This document shows positions 37,186-45,102 of a stretch of 50,971 nt of DNA, one piece after another. The DNA is from Gammaproteobacteria bacterium (GTDB lineage: Bacteria > Pseudomonadota > Gammaproteobacteria > SZUA-229), in the NCBI GenBank assembly GCA_030595185.1, contig JAUVDT010000004.1, forward strand, positions 1 through 50,971, written 5' to 3'. The notes beneath the pieces were generated by a model that was not told the origin of the DNA, ran no database searches, and saw only the letters and a program-made list of their open reading frames with translations. The stretch's first letter is position 1, and each line of letters opens with the position of its first letter. The position numbers and the translations under genes were made by a program.

Positions 37186-37524
37186 ATGAACTTCTTTATT
37201 TCTGATGCTATGGCAGAAGGCGCAGCACAAACAGCTCAACAAGGCGATCCAATCATGGGCTTATTGCTTCCGATTGGTCTTGTTGTTTTATTTTACTTCT
37301 TCTTGATTCGCCCTCAGAGCAAACGCGCTAAAGAACATCGCCAAATGGTTGATGCGATTAGTAAAGGCGACGAAGTTGTTACATCTGGTGGCATTTTAGG
37401 TAAAGTTGTTGATACTAAAGAAAACTTTATCTGCATCGAAATCAGTAAAGATATTACTGTAAATGTACAAAGAAGCATGGTTTCTACGTTAATGCCTAAA
37501 GGCACTATCAAAGACCTTAAATAA
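37186..37524 (+). CDS. yajC: Sec translocon accessory protein YajC
   Basis: 112 residues. One membrane helix (LLLPIGLVVLFYFFLIRPQ) followed by a basic cytosolic domain (MVDAISKGDEVVTSGGILGK). YajC associates with SecDF and SecYEG in the inner membrane. A GGGGA site precedes the ATG; a possible -10 CATAAT with a CCGCGCG discriminator lies around 37134-37148. Confidence 0.96.
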   Translation: MNFFISDAMAEGAAQTAQQGDPIMGLLLPIGLVVLFYFFLIRPQSKRAKEHRQMVDAISKGDEVVTSGGILGKVVDTKENFICIEISKDITVNVQRSMVSTLMPKGTIKDLK

Positions 37525-37560
37525 CCCTTATCAATCACATCTGTTGTAAAGACCGGAACA

Positions 37561-39414
37561 ATGATTAACCAATATCCTTTATGGAAATACCTACTACTGT
37601 TAGTAGCAGTAGTTATGGGTAGTCTTTATTCGCTACCTAATATCTACGGGGAAGACCCGTCGGTTCAAATATCACATCGTATTTCATCGGTTGATAATGA
37701 GACTCAAAGTAAAATTGAAGTCGCTTTATCAATTAAAGATGTTAAAGCGAAATCTTATAAAATTGAGCAGGGCCGATTACTGGTTCGCTTCAATTCAGAA
37801 GATGATCAATTAAAAGCGGCTGATATTATTAAAGCGACTCTTAACAGAGAACATATCATCGCCTTAAACCTCGCTCCCGCTACTCCTCAGTGGTTACGTA
37901 ATTTGGGTGCCCGGCCAATGTACTTAGGTCTCGATTTACGAGGCGGTGTTCACTTCTTGATGGAAGTCGACATGGTCTCTGCAATCGCTCGCCAAATTGA
38001 TGACTTAACGGCTGAAACACGTAGTTTCTTACGTGGAGAAAAGATCCGCTATTTAGGTATCACCCAATCAACGAATACCATGAGTATCAAATTCCGTAAT
38101 GCTGAAGACCGCAGTAATGCACAATCAGCTATGGACAAAGAATTTGATGGATTGCGTTTCGAAGAAGCTGATAAAGACGGTACTTTTTTACTTGCACACC
38201 TCACTGAACAAGCGATTCGTGACGAAGAAAAAGCCGCATTACAGCAAAACATCACAACACTTCGCAATCGTGTTAATGAGTTAGGTGTTGCAGAGCCGGT
38301 TATTCAACAGCAAGGTACTAACCGTATTGTTGTTCAGTTACCTGGTGTTCAAGACACTGCGCGTGCAAAAGAGATTTTGGGTGCAACTGCTACTTTGGAA
38401 TTCCGCTTAACTGAAGGTAATTATTCCGACTGGACTAATGCTCAAAACACGGGCAGAGCTCCTTTAGGTAGCCGTTTGTATCATGAACGTAATGGTGACC
38501 CTGTTTTATTAAAACGTCGCATCATCGTTACTGGCGATCAAATTAATGACGCTGCATCAACAATTGATTCACAATCGGGTACACCTGCAGTTTCTATTCG
38601 CCTTGATAGCAAAGGCGCAAAGCGCATGGGTGAAATCACCAGTGATCATATTGGTGACCCAATGGCCGTTGTTTTCATTGAAAACAAAGTTGAAACCAAA
38701 ACGGTAAATGGTAAAACGATCAAAGTTCGCCGCACAATTGAAGAAGTCATTAACATCGCGACTATTCGTGGTGCTTTTAGTAAAAACTTCCAAATCACCG
38801 GCCTTGATTCAACAGAAGCACGTGATTTAGCTCTTTTACTACGTGCTGGTGCTTTACGTGCTCCCGTCGAAATCATTGAAGAGCGTACAGTAGGGCCAAG
38901 CTTAGGTCAGGATAATATTGATAAAGGCTTCAACTCAGTTGTTCTAGGTTTTGTTGCTGTACTTATTTTCATGATTCTTTATTACAAAGTGTTTGGTCTT
39001 GTTGCCAACATTGCATTGACGATGAACCTGGTTTTAATCTTTGCTGTTCTTTCAATGTTACAGGCAACGTTAACTTTACCGGGTATTGCAGGTATCGTTC
39101 TAACTGTTGGTATGGCAGTTGATGCCAATGTGCTGATATTTGAACGAATACGTGAAGAAATACGCAATGGTAATTCGCCACAAGCAAGTATCCATGCAGG
39201 TTATGCGAAAGCACTCAGTACAATTACAGATGCCAATATCACAACATTATTGGCAGCTATCGTATTGTTCAGCTTCGGCACTGGTCCTATTAAAGGCTTT
39301 GCCATTACCTTATCAATCGGTATTTTGACATCGATGTTCACCGCTATTGTCGGTACTCGTGCAATGATCAATCTGATTTACGGTAATCGCAACATCAGCA
39401 AAATATCGATATAA
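37561..39414 (+). CDS. secD: Protein translocase subunit SecD
   Basis: 617 residues, full length. N-terminal helix, large periplasmic P1 domain with LGLDLRGGVHFLMEVDM, and a C-terminal five-helix bundle (GLVANIALTMNLVLIFAVLS, AVDANVLIFERIREE). SecDF uses the proton gradient to pull substrates through SecYEG. 36 bp after yajC and 12 bp before secF. Confidence 0.98.
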   Translation: MINQYPLWKYLLLLVAVVMGSLYSLPNIYGEDPSVQISHRISSVDNETQSKIEVALSIKDVKAKSYKIEQGRLLVRFNSEDDQLKAADIIKATLNREHIIALNLAPATPQWLRNLGARPMYLGLDLRGGVHFLMEVDMVSAIARQIDDLTAETRSFLRGEKIRYLGITQSTNTMSIKFRNAEDRSNAQSAMDKEFDGLRFEEADKDGTFLLAHLTEQAIRDEEKAALQQNITTLRNRVNELGVAEPVIQQQGTNRIVVQLPGVQDTARAKEILGATATLEFRLTEGNYSDWTNAQNTGRAPLGSRLYHERNGDPVLLKRRIIVTGDQINDAASTIDSQSGTPAVSIRLDSKGAKRMGEITSDHIGDPMAVVFIENKVETKTVNGKTIKVRRTIEEVINIATIRGAFSKNFQITGLDSTEARDLALLLRAGALRAPVEIIEERTVGPSLGQDNIDKGFNSVVLGFVAVLIFMILYYKVFGLVANIALTMNLVLIFAVLSMLQATLTLPGIAGIVLTVGMAVDANVLIFERIREEIRNGNSPQASIHAGYAKALSTITDANITTLLAAIVLFSFGTGPIKGFAITLSIGILTSMFTAIVGTRAMINLIYGNRNISKISI

Positions 39415-39426
39415 CGGAATAACAGC

Positions 39427-40362
39427 ATGCAAATATTTTCAAAAAAACTGGATATTGATTTCATGGGCAAACGTAAGCTGTCCATGGTCTTCTCAATTCT
39501 GCTTGTTCTTGGTTCAATTGGTAGTCTTGCAACAAAAGGCTTAAACCTTGGTATCGACTTTACAGGTGGTTACCTGATTGAAGTCAGCTACAAAGAATCG
39601 GCGGATTTAAAAGCTATTCGTGCAACACTTAAAGACAATAGTTTTGGAGATGCACAAGTACAACACTTTGGTACGTCTAAAGATGTATTGGTCAGACTAG
39701 CACCTCGGGAAGATAGTAATCAGGCAACAATCAGCGACAAGATCTTTAAGGTATTACAGCAACAGTCAACTGATGTCACTATGCGACGCGTTGAGTTCGT
39801 TGGCCCACAAGTTGGTGAAGAACTACGTGAACAGGGCGGCATGGCAATGTTAATTGCATTGTTCGGTATCCTTATTTACGTCAGTTTCCGCTTTCAAATA
39901 AAGTCTGCATTAGGTGCTATTTTTGCTCTTGTACACGATGTCATCATTACCTTAGGTGTATTCTCTGTCATACAAATGGCTTTTGATTTAAGCGTACTGG
40001 CTGCCATTTTAGCCGTCATAGGTTACTCGCTTAATGATACCGTTGTTGTTCTTGATCGAATTCGTGAAAGTTTTAAAGGTATTCGTAAAAAGACACCAAA
40101 AGAAATTATTAATATTTCAATCAACTCGACCTTATCTCGTACAGTGATCACGTCATTAACAACCTTACTTGTTTTAACTGCCTTGTTCTATTACGGCGGT
40201 GAAGTCATACATGGTTTTGCTTTTGCATTAATCGTCGGTGTTTTAGTGGGTACATACTCATCTATTTACATTGCCAGCAGCACGTTAATGGCAATGAATA
40301 TCACTAAACAAGATTTTCTTGAGCAAATTAAAGAAGATAAAGAACTGGATGAAATTCCATAA
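39427..40362 (+). CDS. secF: Protein translocase subunit SecF
   Basis: 311 residues. GIDFTGGYLIEV in the short periplasmic domain and the membrane bundle GYSLNDTVVVLDRIRE are SecF signatures. It pairs with SecD in the inner membrane. Transcription ends at the strong hairpin after its stop. Confidence 0.98.
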   Translation: MQIFSKKLDIDFMGKRKLSMVFSILLVLGSIGSLATKGLNLGIDFTGGYLIEVSYKESADLKAIRATLKDNSFGDAQVQHFGTSKDVLVRLAPREDSNQATISDKIFKVLQQQSTDVTMRRVEFVGPQVGEELREQGGMAMLIALFGILIYVSFRFQIKSALGAIFALVHDVIITLGVFSVIQMAFDLSVLAAILAVIGYSLNDTVVVLDRIRESFKGIRKKTPKEIINISINSTLSRTVITSLTTLLVLTALFYYGGEVIHGFAFALIVGVLVGTYSSIYIASSTLMAMNITKQDFLEQIKEDKELDEIP

Positions 40363-40386
40363 TTTAAATGCCTTCATCTTTAAACT

Positions 40387-40415
40387 AAAACGCCATAACC
40401 TTGTTATGGCGTTTT
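40387..40415. terminator. Bidirectional terminator after secF
   Basis: Perfect 13-bp stem AAAACGCCATAAC/GTTATGGCGTTTT with a CTT loop, between secF and the convergent MerR-type gene. Confidence 0.92.
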
Positions 40416-40442
40416 AGTTTTCAACATCTATTTTTATTCAGC

Positions 40443-40844
40443 TCACTCCAATTTCGATAAGCTTTCAATAATAGGGCAACCTTCCGGCTTTCTTGTATGC
40501 TGACATGAATCTATCATTTCACTAAGAGTAAGCTCTAACGCTTGTAATTCTGCTATCTGAGACCGAATTTGATCTCTTTTCAACTCAGCCTTTAATTTAA
40601 CACCCGAGCACTGTCCTAATCCAATCTCAAATAAGTCTGCTATTTCATTTAAAGTAAAACCTAATCGTTGGGCTTTTTTAATAAACTTTAGGTCTCTAAT
40701 ATTGTCATTATTATAATAACGGAAGCCTTTTATGGGTTTATCTGGCTCTTTTATTAAACCTATTTTTTGGTAATAGCGGATGGTTTCAACTGAAACATTA
40801 GATAATGCTGCAATTTTCCCAATAGTAAGCTTTAAATGTGACAT
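40443..40844 (-). CDS. MerR-family metal-type transcriptional regulator
   Basis: 133 residues. An N-terminal winged helix (TIGKIAALSNVSVETIRYYQ) precedes a dimerisation helix and a metal loop. Cys79, Cys114 and Cys123 have spacing 35 and 9, identical to Cys82, Cys117 and Cys126 of mercury MerR, also shared by lead/cadmium relatives. It should therefore sense a thiophilic metal or a related thiol signal. No mer or efflux genes are adjacent; the divergent neighbour is a secreted DsrE-like protein. MerR proteins usually act on promoters with long spacers. Confidence 0.88.
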   Translation of the reverse strand: MSHLKLTIGKIAALSNVSVETIRYYQKIGLIKEPDKPIKGFRYYNNDNIRDLKFIKKAQRLGFTLNEIADLFEIGLGQCSGVKLKAELKRDQIRSQIAELQALELTLSEMIDSCQHTRKPEGCPIIESLSKLE

Positions 40845-40890
40845 ATAGGTGAGCCTAAAGGATATACGATTATATAAACATTACTTAATA

Positions 40891-40916
40891 TCATAAATTC
40901 ATTCAATATTTTATGA
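40891..40916. promoter_or_regulatory. Inverted repeat in the MerR/DsrE divergent promoter region
   Basis: TCATAAA (40891-40897) and TTTATGA (40910-40916) form a 26-bp dyad in the 103-bp gap. It is a candidate MerR-type operator. Its AT-rich arms are also explainable by base composition. Confidence 0.4.
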
Positions 40917-40947
40917 CATAATTAACATTCACTAATGGACCTGAACT

Positions 40948-41463
40948 ATGAAATATTCTCTAATAATACTGTTGATGTCATTTTCTACGGCAGTTTTTTC
41001 TGCGTCGCCTGGTAAACTTGAAGTTATCGATTTCCCCAATATCCCAGAGATTGAAGTCCCTAATGGACTCAATTATGGACAATTCTTTACCAAGCAAAAC
41101 CCTGCAAAAATCGTCTTCGGTGTCTCTGATCCGGGGCATCAGTTAAAAGAATCACTCACTAATGCTGTTTATACCATCAAGTATCTAAAACCAAGAGGTA
41201 TACCTTACGAAATAGAACTAGTGCTCTACGGCAAAGCTATTTTAACCGCTAACTCATTTAGTGAAGACTATGCATCATACGCTGCTTTATACAATGAACT
41301 AAACAAACACGGAGTGGTATTTAGTATCTGTAATAATACAATTGTAGCTTTAGATGAATCTACAGATGATCTTTATAGTTACATGAAAGTGATACCAGCT
41401 GGCATACTTCAATTAGCTAAGAAACAAATGCAAGGCTTTGCGTACATTCACAATACGAAATAG
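40948..41463 (+). CDS. Secreted DsrE-like protein
   Basis: 171 residues with a signal peptide (1-18, cut after VFS or FSA). The body resembles periplasmic DsrE-like proteins: KIVFGVSDPGHQLKESLTNA, then YEIELVLYGKAI and Cys128 in VVFSICNNTI, the position of the sulfur-relay cysteine. It is divergent from a MerR-type regulator that probably controls it. Role in sulfur or thiol handling is inferred from fold only. Confidence 0.7.
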   Translation: MKYSLIILLMSFSTAVFSASPGKLEVIDFPNIPEIEVPNGLNYGQFFTKQNPAKIVFGVSDPGHQLKESLTNAVYTIKYLKPRGIPYEIELVLYGKAILTANSFSEDYASYAALYNELNKHGVVFSICNNTIVALDESTDDLYSYMKVIPAGILQLAKKQMQGFAYIHNTK

Positions 41464-41603
41464 AGTAAACTAAGAATTGATTTAATTGCTTAAAAAATGG
41501 AACCTTTTTAAGTAAAAGTTCGTCTGCTCAGTACATCAGAGAAAACTTCTTCTCTGTCGATCATGTATTGATCAGTGAATCTATAAAGGTAATATAAGGA
41601 TAT

Positions 41604-42392
41604 ATGACTAAGATTAAACGCTTCATTTCCATCGACACCTTCTTTTTCCTATTCTTCACGTATCTACTTCTAAAAGGGTGGTTCAATCGTGAAGACAGTT
41701 TTCTTACAGCTGAATCAGGAATAGGCTACCAAATTGGTATTATTGGTGCATCGATGATGCTTATTTTACTTCTGTACCCATTACGCAAACATACGCGTTT
41801 CATGAGGTCATGGGGTCCAATCCGCTATTGGTTTCAAATTCATATGATGCTCGGCGTAACCGGCCCATTACTTATTCTTTATCATTCAAACTTTAGTCTC
41901 GGCTCCACCAATAGCAACGTTGCATTAATCTCAATGTTGATCGTTTCAGGCAGTGGTTTATTAGGGCGAGTTTTTTATACAAAAATTCATGATGGTTTAT
42001 ACGGTAGAAAGGTTGAATTAAATGAACTGAAATTAATAGTTACAGAAATAAAATCTCACTTCTCAGATAGCGAAGGATTTGAAAAAAGATTAGTTACTTA
42101 TGAAAAAAGAATGCTAAGTCATTATAATTTATTGGTATCAGCATTTCTTATTCCAGTCCGACATTTATACAGTTTTTTTTCAAAAAGAAAAACCCTACGA
42201 AAATTTAAAAAAGACAACACTGATATCAGCCATATAAATGATATTGAAAAATACTTTAAAATAATGACTAGAGTTTCAGACTTTAATGTCTACGAACGAT
42301 TATTTTCTCTTTGGCACTTATTGCACATACCGCTCTTTATCATGCTAATAATCAGCGGTATCGTGCATGTATTAGCTGTTCATATCTACTAG
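41604..42392 (+). CDS. Putative dihaem membrane cytochrome b
   Basis: 262 residues with about five membrane helices (12-24, 41-60, 76-95, 106-125, 240-260) and a cytosolic loop 130-230. Four histidines sit in pairs with the same spacing: His80/His94 in helix 3 and His241/His255 in helix 5, each 14 residues apart, as for two stacked b haems. I do not recognise the family by name; ferric-reductase-like or cytochrome b561-like are possibilities. It precedes two multihaem cytochromes with a 4-bp gap, so it likely passes electrons between quinone and the periplasm. Haem content is inferred. Confidence 0.68.
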   Translation: MTKIKRFISIDTFFFLFFTYLLLKGWFNREDSFLTAESGIGYQIGIIGASMMLILLLYPLRKHTRFMRSWGPIRYWFQIHMMLGVTGPLLILYHSNFSLGSTNSNVALISMLIVSGSGLLGRVFYTKIHDGLYGRKVELNELKLIVTEIKSHFSDSEGFEKRLVTYEKRMLSHYNLLVSAFLIPVRHLYSFFSKRKTLRKFKKDNTDISHINDIEKYFKIMTRVSDFNVYERLFSLWHLLHIPLFIMLIISGIVHVLAVHIY

Positions 42393-42396
42393 ACCA

Positions 42397-43962
42397 ATGA
42401 AAAGAAATAACTTCATTCTTATTTTGTTATTTCTTATTTCTATTTTTCCATCACTAAGCTGTGCTGATTCATTTGAATCGTTGATTATGCCTGGCCCAGT
42501 AATTAAGGGTCATGCTAAATTTGAACAGAAGTGTAATGAATGTCACAATATTTTTGATAAAGATGATCAAGACTCTTTATGCCTTTCTTGCCATAAAGAT
42601 ATAAGAAAAGATATTGAAAAAAACACTGGCTATCATGGAAAATACCCCGTCATTAGTAATACTGAATGCAATGCATGTCATATTGAACATAAAGGCAGGG
42701 ATGCGGATATTGTAAAACTGGACAAAAGAACATTTCAGCACCAATTTACCGACTTTGAACTAAAGCATTCACACAACACCGTTGAATGTTCTTCATGTCA
42801 CTTAAAAGAAAAGAAATATTCGGAAGCAAGTCACCAGTGCAATAGCTGCCATAAAGACAATGATGTCCACAAGGGTAAATTGGGTAAAAAATGTAATAGT
42901 TGCCACAATGAAAAAAGTTGGTCCGATATTACTTTTGACCATGACAAGACTGATTTCGCATTAATAGGTAAACATGCAAAAATAAATTGTAATAGCTGTC
43001 ACATAAATAACAAATATTCCGATACTCCAATTAAATGTAATAGCTGCCATGCTATTGATGATGTTCATAAAGGCTCAAACGGGAAAAAATGCAGTAAATG
43101 CCATAACAGTAGAAGCTGGAAAAAACTTAAATTCGACCATAACAAAGATACAGACTTTAAATTAACTGGCCGTCATAAAAAGCAGACATGCGTCGCTTGT
43201 CACCCTAAAAACCCTTATAAAGTAAAAATAAAGAAAACATGTGTCAGCTGCCATAATGATGATGACAAACATGACAATAATTTCGGTGGTAAATGTCAGA
43301 ATTGTCACAATACAAAAAAATGGAAACAGATACTTTTCGACCACAATAAAGACACTAAATATAGATTGAATGGAAAACATAAAAATACAAAATGCACTGA
43401 TTGCCACATATTTAAACTGTATAAATCAAAAACTCCTACTAAATGCATGACATGCCATAAATTAGACGATGTACATAAAAGCAAAAAAAATACGGACTGT
43501 GGTGAATGTCATATACCTAAGAACTGGCATAATGATATTAGATTTGATCATGACTTAACCAATTTCCCATTACTGGGTCTGCATGCGATTACTGCATGTA
43601 ATGATTGTCATCAAAACAAAGAATACAAAACGAATAAAAATACTTGCATAGACTGTCATAAAAAAGACGATTCACACAAAAGAAAACTCGGGACTGATTG
43701 CAAGCGTTGTCACAACCCAAATGACTGGAAAGTTTGGAAGTTTAACCACGATAAAGAGACATCTTTTATTTTAGATGGTTCACACAATAAAATACATTGC
43801 CATCAATGCCATGAACACCCCGTAGAAGACAATATAACGACCGGCCAGACATGTGGTGTATGCCATATAGATGATGACGTTCATAATAACCAATTTGGGC
43901 AGCGCTGTGAACGTTGTCATAACACAGATACATTTAGTCAGATCGAGATGTCTGATATTTAG
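42397..43962 (+). CDS. 21-haem periplasmic cytochrome c of repeated trihaem units
   Basis: 521 residues; signal peptide cut after SCA (about 23). I count 21 CXXCH motifs, Cys at 46, 62, 91, then six triplets starting at 131, 198, 265, 333, 401 and 468, spaced 67 or 68 residues. Each triplet has the pattern CxxCH, CxxCHxxDDVHKG, CxxCHNxxxW, then FDHDKxTxFxLxGKH that supplies extra histidines for axial ligands. The composition is rich in Lys, Asn, Asp and His. Doubled-CXXCH or cytochrome-c3-like domains fit. It is probably an electron wire across the periplasm. Confidence 0.93.
   Translation: MKRNNFILILLFLISIFPSLSCADSFESLIMPGPVIKGHAKFEQKCNECHNIFDKDDQDSLCLSCHKDIRKDIEKNTGYHGKYPVISNTECNACHIEHKGRDADIVKLDKRTFQHQFTDFELKHSHNTVECSSCHLKEKKYSEASHQCNSCHKDNDVHKGKLGKKCNSCHNEKSWSDITFDHDKTDFALIGKHAKINCNSCHINNKYSDTPIKCNSCHAIDDVHKGSNGKKCSKCHNSRSWKKLKFDHNKDTDFKLTGRHKKQTCVACHPKNPYKVKIKKTCVSCHNDDDKHDNNFGGKCQNCHNTKKWKQILFDHNKDTKYRLNGKHKNTKCTDCHIFKLYKSKTPTKCMTCHKLDDVHKSKKNTDCGECHIPKNWHNDIRFDHDLTNFPLLGLHAITACNDCHQNKEYKTNKNTCIDCHKKDDSHKRKLGTDCKRCHNPNDWKVWKFNHDKETSFILDGSHNKIHCHQCHEHPVEDNITTGQTCGVCHIDDDVHNNQFGQRCERCHNTDTFSQIEMSDI
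42787..43920 (+). repeat. Six ~201-bp trihaem coding repeats
   Basis: Coding repeats of 67 or 68 codons, each with three haem-attachment motifs at offsets 0, +16 to +18 and +34 to +36. The N-terminal three motifs (46, 62, 91) differ in spacing and form a separate cap. Confidence 0.85.
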
Positions 43963-43981
43963 TATCAAGGAGGAATATTAA

Positions 43982-45091
43982 ATGGAAAAGAACATTATGT
44001 TTCACTTGTTTTTTATTGTTCTGATGAGTATTGGCAATTCACAGGCAGAGACGAATTTCGATCATAGTACTACTGGGTTTCAATTAACTGGTCAGCACAA
44101 CTTTTTACCGTGTGAATCATGTCATTTACGTGGCATTTTTAAAGGCCTTCCCGATACCTGTGAAGGTTGCCATGAAAGCTTCTCTCAAATAGGTGGTTCA
44201 TTAAAACCATTAACACATGTCCCAACTAGAGCTGCATGCGATGACTGTCACACAGATAATTCCTGGACAGTTGTACGCATGGACCATGCAGAAATTATTC
44301 AACCCTGCATCACATGTCATGATGGATTACAGTACACAGGAAAACCAATCGATCATATTGAAAGTTCTGATACCTGTGATGATTGCCACATTCAAGTTGC
44401 CTGGATACCTGCTCGATTTGACCACTTTGGTATAACCGATACTTGCATCACATGCCATGATGGAACCACTGCAATTGGCAAAAATTTAAATCACGTCACC
44501 AGTAGCAATATTTGTGAAGACTGCCACACCACCAATGGCTGGATACCTGCATTATTTAGACACGATGGAATTGATACAAATTGCATCAGTTGCCACAACG
44601 GAACTATTTCTACTGGTAAAAATCTAAATCATGTACCCAGTAACAATGAATGTGAAATTTGCCATTTAAACACCCTTAGTTGGACTCCTGCATTATTTGA
44701 TCACAACAATGTCACTGATACCTGCGACACTTGTCATAATGGAATAATTGCTACTGGTAAGGGTACTGGGCATTTCATTACTGATAGGCAATGTGATAGC
44801 TGTCACTACGAAAGTGGATGGACTCAAATTAGAGATTATTCACATGAAAGTGCAAATTACCCAGGCAGTCACGGTGTTCCTTTAACCTGTTTCTCATGCC
44901 ATAGAGAGAAAACTGAAACTCTAGGATGGGTTGCAAGCGCCTACTATCCTGACTGCGGCGCGTGTCATATTAATGATTACGAACCGGATAAACACGAAGG
45001 TGCTCCTGTTACAGATAATTTAGATTGTTCTGGGTTGTGTCACAAAGACACACCGGAACATCAAATTTTTCATAGCGACTGGGAACTATAA
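43982..45091 (+). CDS. 14-haem periplasmic cytochrome c with 23-residue haem ladder
   Basis: 369 residues; signal peptide cut after SQA (about 22). Thirteen CXXCH motifs and one CX3CH (CSGLCH, Cys349). Cys positions 86, 109, 132, 155, 178, 201, 224, 248 and 271 are 23 apart (one 24), a strikingly regular ladder of a 46-residue dihaem repeat (CEDCHTTNGWIPALF / DTCITCHDGTTAIGKNLNHV). A strong AAGGAGGA ribosome-binding site (43967-43974) precedes the ATG. Located between the 21-haem cytochrome and a beta-barrel gene, it could be the outer end of the wire. Confidence 0.92.
   Translation: MEKNIMFHLFFIVLMSIGNSQAETNFDHSTTGFQLTGQHNFLPCESCHLRGIFKGLPDTCEGCHESFSQIGGSLKPLTHVPTRAACDDCHTDNSWTVVRMDHAEIIQPCITCHDGLQYTGKPIDHIESSDTCDDCHIQVAWIPARFDHFGITDTCITCHDGTTAIGKNLNHVTSSNICEDCHTTNGWIPALFRHDGIDTNCISCHNGTISTGKNLNHVPSNNECEICHLNTLSWTPALFDHNNVTDTCDTCHNGIIATGKGTGHFITDRQCDSCHYESGWTQIRDYSHESANYPGSHGVPLTCFSCHREKTETLGWVASAYYPDCGACHINDYEPDKHEGAPVTDNLDCSGLCHKDTPEHQIFHSDWEL
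44237..44806 (+). repeat. 69-bp (23-codon) haem-motif ladder
   Basis: Nine consecutive CXXCH codon blocks separated by 69 bp (one by 72 bp). Alternate units are alike: CDDCH/CEDCH units with GWIPALFDH and CITCH/CISCH units with DGTxxxGKNLNHV, so the duplication unit is 138 bp. Confidence 0.85.
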
Positions 45092-45102
45092 TAGGTTGCA
45101 TT

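Noticed and set aside
38049-39328. Multiple short ORFs overlapping secD
   Set aside because: All are shadows of secD in other frames.
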